From G965267425 sp965267425 (GTDB lineage: Bacteria > Bacteroidota > Bacteroidia > Flavobacteriales_E > Vicingaceae), in the NCBI GenBank assembly GCA_965267425.1, contig OZ253959.1, positions 1,426,001-1,490,000 of the forward strand: DNA of 64,000 bases, written 5' to 3'. Both the position numbers and the translations under genes were made by a program. Of this stretch, positions 8,298 to 16,500 are shown piece after piece (position 1 is the stretch's first letter; the number at the start of each line of letters is the position of its first letter). Below the pieces are notes generated by a model. The model was not told the DNA's origin. It did not search any database and saw nothing but the letters and a program-made list of their open reading frames with translations.

Positions 8298-9860
8298 TTA
8301 AGGTTGATTTAAATCTAACTTGGCCAACTGGTTTTCTAGTTTGGCATATGTAGTGGGAGCATAGGACAAATATTCCTCGTTCAATTTTTGCAATTCAAAT
8401 TCTTTGCTTGCCATTTGTAAAATACCTTCTTTAACCTTGAACCCAAAAATGATGGCTGTTTCGCCGTGCGGTAATCTATCATACACATACAGTCCATTTT
8501 CTAACCGTGGGAATACAACCGTTTGTCGATTTTTCAAAACAATGACAACATTTTCATTTTCGGAATACTCTTGTTGAATAGTTAGCATGGCTGGAGCATT
8601 AGGATAAATTCTATCACAATTAATCCAACCTAAATTTTTAGACTTGAAAACATATTGGGCAACAGATGAAGCTGAAACATCAGAAATTATATCGTTATCT
8701 TTCTTATTTATTTTATCATCGAATGCTTCATATTTTTTTCGCTTTTCTTCCAATGTCTTTTTAGCTTTTTTGTCTATTTCTCCTCTTAAGGCCATCAGTT
8801 CAACATATTTACTCTTTGACGTTTCTACAGATGAGATAGAATGTGGATATACATAAAAATGGTCGAAATTTCCAACTTTTAAGTAAATGGTATAACTGAG
8901 TTTGTCAAACTTGTCGGGACTTGCATCTTTTGAGGGCACCCAATTTTTGACATTCCTAAATTGCTGAAGTACTAATTGATCACCTTTATTGCCTAACCCC
9001 TCCATCATGTATAAGCTGTCAACTTTTCCCGTATTGGTAATAACTAGACGAGCCTGAAACAAATTAATTTGTCCTGGATTCATAAATTCTGAAAGACCAT
9101 TGAGACTTTCGACTGAAAAATTTTCCGCACAATTCAAGCAATTCGGTTTTTTAGAATAGTAAGTTCTTCTGGAGTAGGTAAATTGAGTAAGCCAGATTGA
9201 ACCTCCTATCGATTTAACCACCTTTCTTTTTTTAATCGAAGTGGAATCTAACTCCCAAGAAACGATGTTGCTTTTGTTATTATTTCCAAAATAAATATTC
9301 ATTTCTTCTATATAATCATGATTTGAGAATGTCAACAGGATATTTTGGTTTTTGTCCAATTTACATTCTTCATCGCCTGAGAAAGCCCGCAAATAAACCA
9401 TTCCGGCAGATTCTAGGGAGTTGTTGGCAGTTTGAGTACTCACTCCATCTCGTATACAATCTGACAGACGATAGTATTCTTTCGCAATCAGCTTTACATG
9501 ACCTTTGATGGGTTTTCCTGTTTCTTTTGATACCAATGAATTTGCTTTGAATTTCACTTTGGTTCCTTGTTGTAAAACCAAGGTGGTATCTCGCGTGGCA
9601 TTAATAGAATAAGTCTGTTGTTTGGTAGACTTCGACTTCAGCTTTTCATTCAGTTTATTCATAGTCCATTGAGTAGCTTCTTGTTTCGAATAAACTTTTG
9701 CACCTATTTTTGAAGAGAAGCCACGGGTAAATCCCCAGTTTTCGTTCGATTTGACGATTGATTTTTCACTTTGAATACTGTCATTCTTACAACTGGTATA
9801 TAATACTAAAATTGAAATGATAATAATGTTGATTGTAAAGTGTCTAGTATTCATATACAT
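8298..9860 (-). CDS. lipoprotein, ZU5-like beta domain, 520 aa
   Basis: The N-terminus MNTRHFTINIIIISILVLYTSCKN has a lipobox-like LYTSC, so the mature protein probably starts with a lipidated Cys. The ATG at 9854 is an alternative start two codons in. Residues 90-205 (LVLQQGTKVKFKANSLVS, GKPIKGHVKLIAKEYYRLSD, ESAGMVYLRAF) resemble the ZU5-like domain found in Bacteroidota outer-membrane lipoproteins. The remainder includes a helical stretch (KAKKTLEEKRKKYEAFDDK) and two more beta domains. Function unknown; I infer a cell-surface or periplasmic structural role. Confidence 0.65.
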   Translation of the reverse strand: MYMNTRHFTINIIIISILVLYTSCKNDSIQSEKSIVKSNENWGFTRGFSSKIGAKVYSKQEATQWTMNKLNEKLKSKSTKQQTYSINATRDTTLVLQQGTKVKFKANSLVSKETGKPIKGHVKLIAKEYYRLSDCIRDGVSTQTANNSLESAGMVYLRAFSGDEECKLDKNQNILLTFSNHDYIEEMNIYFGNNNKSNIVSWELDSTSIKKRKVVKSIGGSIWLTQFTYSRRTYYSKKPNCLNCAENFSVESLNGLSEFMNPGQINLFQARLVITNTGKVDSLYMMEGLGNKGDQLVLQQFRNVKNWVPSKDASPDKFDKLSYTIYLKVGNFDHFYVYPHSISSVETSKSKYVELMALRGEIDKKAKKTLEEKRKKYEAFDDKINKKDNDIISDVSASSVAQYVFKSKNLGWINCDRIYPNAPAMLTIQQEYSENENVVIVLKNRQTVVFPRLENGLYVYDRLPHGETAIIFGFKVKEGILQMASKEFELQKLNEEYLSYAPTTYAKLENQLAKLDLNQP

Positions 9861-10096
9861 ATAACGATGCTCATGCCTTAAAAGTTGTGTTTGATTTATA
9901 ATTCATGCAGTCGCATATAGACTTCTCTTGCATAAAAAGCCCGATGTGGACCAGAGTTAAAATCTTTCTTAAGAAGTCTGTGGCCAATAAAAGAAAAAGC
10001 GAAAATGAAAGAATTGAATAATTAGGTTACGGAGCAACAATCCAGTGAATACAATAATCTGGGTGAAACAAAGTTTTCGTATATAATCCAAGGGCT

Positions 10097-11221
10097 ATGA
10101 AATTTCTTTCAGTTCTGATTTTTACATTTTCAATGTTTATTGTTTTTAGTCAGGAGAATAGTGTTTTCAAATACATTCCAGAGGCCTTTCACGACACCAC
10201 GATCAAAAATCAACTTTACAAGGATTTGATTATTTATACATATGATAACTTACCGGAATTTGATTATTCGAATCAAAGAGATACAGTGGTATGGGACAAA
10301 AAGCACAAGGATAGTGTAACTAAAAAACTTGGAATGGAAAAAATTGAACATGGTGTTAGATTAAATTCCGTTGAATCCAGAAAGTATGAAGACACTGTTT
10401 TACAGGCTTGGGAAATACATATTGGAAGATTTAATCATAGAAGTTTTGCAGCACTAACAGAAAATGGTTACATCATGTTCACTCAAAATCAGATTAATGA
10501 AATATGGTTATCAGTTGATTTGAAGAAAGATAGTAAAAGGACTCGGTATAATTTTGGGATAAAGCGGTGGAATTTGGAGTATTATGGTGATTCGACGTTA
10601 CCTTTTCGATTACCTAATGATTCTGAATCAGTCTCTTATCCTTATCAAATAATTTTAGGTGATACGTCTCAATGGGACATTATTAATGTAATAAAAAGCA
10701 ATTATAATTCTGAAAAAGAATACATCAGCGAAACGTTTGAAGAAGAGCAAATCAAAGAAATGTGGAAGACTGTAAAATCAACATCCGGCAAGGTTATACA
10801 AAAATCGGATTATAGAGTTAATCCGAAAAACACGAATCAAATGAATTTAATGAAGTTCAGTCAAACCCAAGAAAATAAGAGGTGCCTAAAAAGACTGGAA
10901 GGGCAATTCTTATTTGGACTGTGGTATTTTAAGGTGTATAAATATGCCAAGAACGGTAAAAACAACTTCAGAAAACTTAAGGAAAAGTCATATAATACTT
11001 GGACTATTGAAGAACATAAAAATCTTTGGAGGGGTGAAGGAAAGCAAGAAAGGACTCATAGGAGAATTGAAAATTATTCCTATGATAGCTCAGGAAGGTT
11101 AAAAAGAGTAGACTATAAAGATTTACAACAGCGCGAGAATATAAGATTTGAAATTTATGAGTATGGAGAAAATGTGTTTATTTCTCCAAGATCGATAATT
11201 GTAGAAGTTTGGATATATTAA
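10097..11221 (+). CDS. secreted hypothetical protein, 374 aa
   Basis: Signal peptide MKFLSVLIFTFSMFIVFSQ. The mature sequence has two parts. An N-terminal beta-rich part runs to about residue 230 (WEIHIGRFNHRSFAALTENG). A basic C-terminal part ends IENYSYDSSGRLKRVDYKDL, which resembles a single YD/Rhs-like hairpin. No family is recognised. The next gene starts 5 nt after the stop, so the two are probably co-transcribed. Confidence 0.65.
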   Translation: MKFLSVLIFTFSMFIVFSQENSVFKYIPEAFHDTTIKNQLYKDLIIYTYDNLPEFDYSNQRDTVVWDKKHKDSVTKKLGMEKIEHGVRLNSVESRKYEDTVLQAWEIHIGRFNHRSFAALTENGYIMFTQNQINEIWLSVDLKKDSKRTRYNFGIKRWNLEYYGDSTLPFRLPNDSESVSYPYQIILGDTSQWDIINVIKSNYNSEKEYISETFEEEQIKEMWKTVKSTSGKVIQKSDYRVNPKNTNQMNLMKFSQTQENKRCLKRLEGQFLFGLWYFKVYKYAKNGKNNFRKLKEKSYNTWTIEEHKNLWRGEGKQERTHRRIENYSYDSSGRLKRVDYKDLQQRENIRFEIYEYGENVFISPRSIIVEVWIY

Positions 11222-11226
11222 ATCTT

Positions 11227-11802
11227 ATGAAGGGTATTTCAATTTACAAAATGCAATTAATTATTTTAGGCTTGAGTCAATCATTATTAACGTATGGTCA
11301 GCATTTTACAAAGGAAAAGACTGTTGATTACAGAAAATGTGCGTTGGAATTATTCGATATTTTGAAAACGGAGCAATATGATTCTTTAGATAAGTTTATA
11401 GTCCCCTTCGAACATGCCAAATTATGTAGATGGCCTGAAGACACTATTCCACAGAAAAATTATCTTCAGTATGTAGACAATTTTTACAAACATTATAAAG
11501 TTGCTCATGATTCTATTGGTTTTGAATTTTGGCCTAGTTTAAAAGTATATGCAACAGGAGTTGAACCCAGTTACTACAGTTTAATTTGCATTAATACCAA
11601 TAAAATGGATTCCATGGAAGTCTATGATGTAACGCTGATAACTGATGGTGGATTATTTAGATATTATGAGTTAAAGTTTGCATTAAACGAAATTAATGGG
11701 CGCTGCGTCAGCTATTTTCCGAGTATAAGAGCAAAGATGCTCAACTTCTCTAATTACCGTCGAACAAGTGATATAGTATATAAAAAAGAAAAAACGGAGT
11801 GA
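11227..11802 (+). CDS. secreted hypothetical protein, 191 aa
   Basis: The ATG at 11227 is preferred over the one at 11209, which would overlap the previous gene. It begins MKGISIYKMQLIILGLSQSL, a signal peptide ending near TYGQ. The mature domain (YRKCALELFDILKTEQYDSL, later MEVYDVTLITDGGLFRYYELKF) has the alpha+beta outline of small NTF2-like or stress-response periplasmic proteins. I cannot name the family. It probably forms a two-gene operon with the preceding secreted protein. Copy B of the dispersed repeat begins 29 nt after its stop. Confidence 0.6.
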   Translation: MKGISIYKMQLIILGLSQSLLTYGQHFTKEKTVDYRKCALELFDILKTEQYDSLDKFIVPFEHAKLCRWPEDTIPQKNYLQYVDNFYKHYKVAHDSIGFEFWPSLKVYATGVEPSYYSLICINTNKMDSMEVYDVTLITDGGLFRYYELKFALNEINGRCVSYFPSIRAKMLNFSNYRRTSDIVYKKEKTE

Positions 11803-11831
11803 CTGTTTAATTGTTAGAATAAAATTAGAAT

Positions 11832-11880
11832 GGGAGGGGGCTTTAATTCCTTGACAGTTTTGACTTGGAAAGCGGCGCGA
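11832..11880 (+). repeat. dispersed 49-bp intergenic repeat, copy B
   Basis: Same 49-bp unit as at 8191 and 32494: G-rich start, AATTCCTTGACAGTTTTG core and AGCGGCGCGA end. This is the most diverged copy (10 mismatches to copy A). It lies 29 nt after a stop codon. Confidence 0.75.
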
Positions 11881-12418
11881 CCCTTTCTTTGATCACATCC
11901 AAATTTTAGAATCCACACCCAAGAATTATTGGTGGTTGGAAGATTTTTTTTCGTTTATTTCTTTTCATTAATTTTTTTTGGTAATTTTAAGATTCATTGC
12001 AACGTGATTATTTCGTTGCGTTCTTCGTTTGACCTCAAAGAGAAATATACCAAGGTTTGTTGGTATATTAATGTTGCAGATTATTTCAGATCTGTTAACA
12101 TAGTTTTCAATTCAAAAGAGATTTTATTGCATAAGCAATTATGACAAGTACGGTTGTTTCGTGATTGTCACAGTTACTTAAATTTTGAACTAATGGGTTT
12201 TATTTTGTCGGGGCATAGTTGTGCCCTATTGCAAGTAATTAACGTGGTCAGACCAACAACTCCTCTCCTTTCTTTCCGGAGGAATAAATCTTTGCCAGGA
12301 ATTGTTATAACAATTGAAATAAAGGTTCAATTGCAATTTAAAGACAAGTTGTTATTGTTTATTACAATTAGTCGGCATGAATTGATCTCACAATGTACTT
12401 CTAATAAACATCGTATTC
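11881..12418. other. non-coding gap upstream of the Rhs operon
   Basis: Two open frames (11929-12144 and 12154-12426) have poor composition and no plausible start, and I reject both. The stretch ends in a cluster of inverted repeats just ahead of the first gene of the 20-kb Rhs run, so it probably carries that operon's promoter and leader. Confidence 0.5.
12300..12333 (+). promoter_or_regulatory. overlapping palindrome and inverted repeat ahead of the Rhs operon
   Basis: A perfect 16-bp palindrome, AATTGTTATAACAATT, occupies 12300-12315. It overlaps an 8-bp inverted repeat (CAATTGAA at 12311-12318, TTCAATTG at 12326-12333, 7-nt spacer). The two structures are mutually exclusive as RNA hairpins. 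A weak -7-like AATCTTTG lies just upstream at 12287-12294. The site is about 85 bp from the first gene and is a reasonable operator or leader switch. Confidence 0.45.
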
Positions 12419-12979
12419 ATGAATAACAGTAAACAGATTATCTCAATCTTAATATTAGGTGTGTTCATTGGCGCCGGAATTATCTCAGGAATTTATGCCA
12501 TTCTAAATGATAGATCCAACGTGGTTTTTGTTCGTACTCAGGTGTTGGTCGATGAGTTTCAAGGAATGATTGAGGTGAGACAAAAATATAAAGACACTGA
12601 AAATAAATTTATTTCAGAGCTAACAGTATTGGAGCGAAAATTTCAACAAAAAAGTGACAGCTTAAATGGCGTTTGGAGTGAACTTCCAGAGGCTAAAAAA
12701 TCAATGTATTCAACAAAAATGGAAAGACTTAAAAAGGAAGTTGAATGGAAATCCAACGAAATGGAAGCCACACTGGATGAAGAAAACCAAAAGCTGACTA
12801 ATGGTGCGATTAACCAAATTAATTCACTAATGGAGTCATATGCTGTCGCCAAAGGTTATAAGATGGTTCTTGGATCGACTTCTTCGGGAAATATTATGTA
12901 TGCTGAAAATGTATTAGACGTCACAGAAGACGCAATTAGTTATTTAAATAATCAATATTTGAATGGGAAAAGCAAGTAG
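12419..12979 (+). CDS. OmpH/Skp-family periplasmic chaperone-like protein
   Basis: 186 residues: an N-terminal membrane anchor or signal (IISILILGVFIGAGIISGIYA), then a beta strand (VVFVRTQVLVDEF), a long coiled-coil hairpin (about residues 60-135, rich in K/E with SKMERLKKEVEWKSNEME-like heptads), and the closing signature YKMVLGSTSSGNIMYAENVLDVT. This is the layout of the OmpH/Skp family, which holds unfolded outer-membrane proteins in the periplasm. As first gene of the Rhs run it may escort the giant secreted proteins. The stop overlaps the next gene by 17 nt, which argues for translational coupling. Confidence 0.85.
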   Translation: MNNSKQIISILILGVFIGAGIISGIYAILNDRSNVVFVRTQVLVDEFQGMIEVRQKYKDTENKFISELTVLERKFQQKSDSLNGVWSELPEAKKSMYSTKMERLKKEVEWKSNEMEATLDEENQKLTNGAINQINSLMESYAVAKGYKMVLGSTSSGNIMYAENVLDVTEDAISYLNNQYLNGKSK

Positions 12980-13595
12980 AATTTTGTTGTTTGCGTCATT
13001 GGTGGTTTTTGCTTTAGGCTGTGAACATCCATTAAATAGCGAAGAGTTGTCTTCGTTGATTTCTGATCCAAATTATGGGCTATGTCACGTCAAAGATGTT
13101 GGGGATAAAACCATTACGGTAAAGTATTTATTACCTGAATACTTGGCATTAAAAGACGCACGTGATAATACCACTAATTACGAAAGCGCATTGTCTCAAT
13201 ATGATCAAAACCTTTCCTTTTTAATAACATATGCGTTTTCAGGTATTAATTCAAATTTGGATTTGTTGAAGGGATCTGTCGATTCTTATGAAGAATATTC
13301 AGCACTCCAACAAGAGCTTGTATTTAACTATTCTAGGTATGTCACGTTGAATGTAAATTCATTTAGTTACAAGCCAGTCCTTTCTCATATGGAAGATGCT
13401 TACGGTTTGCAGCCTCATCGCAGTATAATAGTAGTATTTTCTCCTGATTCTAATGACACAGAGATTTCTCAAAAGGATGTCGAATTAATTATTGAAGATG
13501 AAATTTTTGGAACGGGGATCAATCATTTTTTGTTTAAGTCTGAACATCTATTTAAGAAATATAAAGTCGAATACCCAACATTTAAAAATGCATAA
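12963..13595 (+). CDS. lipoprotein of the Rhs operon
   Basis: 210 residues. The start MGKASRILLFASLVVFALGCEH contains a lipobox (FALGC), so it is probably anchored in a membrane by a lipidated Cys. The mature part is alpha+beta with no motif I know (DVGDKTITVKYLLPEYLALK, SILVVFSPDSND-like end). It overlaps the OmpH-like gene by 17 nt and the SpvB-like gene by 8 nt. This suggests a fixed stoichiometric partner of the system, perhaps an outer-membrane docking factor; that role is inference. Confidence 0.7.
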   Translation: MGKASRILLFASLVVFALGCEHPLNSEELSSLISDPNYGLCHVKDVGDKTITVKYLLPEYLALKDARDNTTNYESALSQYDQNLSFLITYAFSGINSNLDLLKGSVDSYEEYSALQQELVFNYSRYVTLNVNSFSYKPVLSHMEDAYGLQPHRSIIVVFSPDSNDTEISQKDVELIIEDEIFGTGINHFLFKSEHLFKKYKVEYPTFKNA

Positions 13596-16500
13596 AATGT
13601 ACAATACGAAAACACGACCATTAATTAAATCTGTTTCGGTTCTAACAGCGTTCATTTTTTTATTTGAATTAATTTACCCAACTGCGGCTTTTGCACTGAC
13701 CGCAGGGCCTTCAGCTCCTGAATTTAGCAGTTTCGAACCGGTAAGCACCACTGACATGGTAAATGTATTTAATGGAGATTACGTTTATAATTTGCCCGTT
13801 ATAAACATTCCCGGAACAGAAGGAGGAGGTTATGCTCTCTCATTATCTTATCACAGCGGTGCCAATGTTGAAGAAGAAGCTTCATGGGTAGGTTACGGTT
13901 GGACATTAAACCCTGGGGCAATTAATAGGGGAACAAAAGGTTTTCCTGACGATTATAATGGAGCAAATGTGACCTCGTACTCAAAATCTAGACCAGTTTG
14001 GACATCTAGTTTTACTGTTGATTTGGGGATTGAAGCTTTTAGTTTTGATGCTACTTTGGGGGCTTCAGGTACGGTTAGATACAATAATTATCAAGGTTTT
14101 TCCAAGACATTGGGTTTTGATTTGGGTGTTAAAGGATATGGTTCCTTGGGAATGTCCATTGATGGTAATGATGTAACATTTCATCCTACCATATCTCCTT
14201 CTAAATTGATTGACAAGGTTCGGTCGAAAGTTCAAAAGGCAAGAAGTAAAAAGGTGATGAAAAAAATGAAAAATAAATCCAAAAAACAAAAGGAGAATCA
14301 CGCTAAATTGAAAAGATTTTCTCAAAAATTTTTGAACCCCTTATTATATGATTCTTTTAAGAAAAAACAATCCTACAATATAGCTCCACGGCCAGCTTCT
14401 TTAAGTGCCTCGTTTGAACCAGAGTTTTATGAAAAATCATTCAATTTAACAAAGACCCTCCAATTTAGTCCCACTCAGCTTGAAATTGGGGCAGAAGCAG
14501 GCTTTACTGGTGGGTTCAATATAAAATATACGAGAGCCAAGGATTTTGCAGCTGCATATGGGTATATGCATTCCAGAGCGAATAGTAGTGGCAATATGCT
14601 TTCGGATTATTATTATGACAATGATTCAAAATATAAAAAGCGAGATCAATTTATTGGTATTCCGTTTAATAATGCTGATCAGTTCGTACTTACCGGTGAA
14701 GGATTATCCGGGGGGTTTAGAGCGTATAATAAACCAACTGGGCATTTTTATACGAACGAAATGAACTCTTCGAGTGACATCGTTCAAGCTAATTTTACCG
14801 AATTTGGAATTGGAGTGAATTTGGATATTGGAGGCGATTTTGGTGTAGGGTATACTAAAACAAAAATAAAGACATGGGAAAAAGAAGGAAGTGCTGGTTC
14901 GTATAAATTTAACAGTTCGGGAAATAACGAACCATATTTTCGGTTTAATGGAGATTTAGGAGGAGAAGTAGTTTATGCACCAAATGACCAGTTGGTCACG
15001 GCAAAAGTTGAGAAGCCATCAAGTAATCTTGGACTACCAGGTGTTAAGCAATATGAACCGAATACTAATGATTTTCACACATATAGAAATAATTGGACAT
15101 CAGGCGATCCAGATCCCGCCAGCTCTTCTTTTATACAATATCATACGCTAGGATCAATGGGTACTTTGAGTTCCCGATTTAACAAAAACTCAAACACTTC
15201 CAGTGTAGATGACCATGTTTCTGCTTCGACTGGCTTGTATGCTGAGAGTATTGGCGAATTTTCAATTCATAATAGCTCTGGTGTTAATTATATATATGGC
15301 CTACCTGTATACAATAAGGATGTTAGAGAAGTAAGTGTAAATATTGATGCAGGTGGTTCCGCTGTATATAATAATTATATAACTGAAAAATCATTAGATG
15401 ATAATCTTGGAGCAACTGTTATGAAGGGACATAAGGTGTTTCAAGGGATAAAAAAAGATGTTCCGTATTCATCAGATTTTTTATTAACTCAAATTTTACA
15501 ACCCAATTATGTGGATGTTGGCGATGACGGTCCGAATGATGGAGATTATGGAGGCTGGACCAGATTTGAGTATAAACAAGCATATGGAATTTCTCATGCA
15601 ACAGGAGATTGGTATACTTGGAGATTCCCATATAGTGGGCTATACTATGATCAAGGTCAACTTTCTAATAAGTTCGATGACATTGGTGCATATAAAAAGG
15701 GTAAAAAAGAGGTATATTATTTAAAGGCAATAGAAACCAATTCACATGTAGCTTTTTTTATTACCAACAAAACCGACAATGCAACATTTGCTAATTACTT
15801 TGTTGATGCTCCATTCATGGATTTGTTGGAGGGATCCAATAACGATAGATTCGATGGATATGGTGCAAGTGAATCGAGCACAGCGGATGATGCAAACAAG
15901 TCCGTTAATTCTTGTGCAGATTGTAAACAACTGGAATACTTGGAAAGAATCGTTCTCTATTCGAAAGAACGTCCAGAGAAACCAGTTAAGATAGTGAATT
16001 TTGAGTATGACAATTCACTGGTACAGGGTGTTTCAAATAATATATATTCCAATACTGGTGCCAATTATGAAAATAGCGGAAAGCTAACATTAAAAAAAGT
16101 GTGGTTTGAATATGAAGGAGTTTATAGCGCCCAAATTTCACCGTATTTATTCAATTATAATTATCCAGAGTATAACGATCCTGAGATTACAGCTAAATAT
16201 CCCGAAATAGCTTCTTATGCTTCAAATTTTGTAGGTGCAGAGAATCCAGGATATGATCCAAATGCGCTGGATATGTGGGGAAATCATCAATATGATGGTG
16301 CGAATCGTAAAGCTCGTTTAAATAGATGGTTATATCAAGGTGTTATTCCATCAACTGATAGGTTTGATCCTGCAGCTTGGCAATTAAAACAAATTGTACT
16401 GCCATCTGGTGGGGAAATACATATCCAATATGAACAGGATGATTATAGTTCCGTGCAAGACAGAAACCCAATGGCAATGGTTAAGTTGCTGAATAAATCG

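Noticed and set aside
11929..12144. 71-codon open frame
   Set aside because: Phe-rich, no sensible start and no repeat of protein-like pattern; chance frame in non-coding DNA.
12154..12426. 90-codon open frame before the OmpH-like gene
   Set aside because: No ATG start, composition unlike its neighbours, runs through the palindrome and overlaps the next start; a chance frame.
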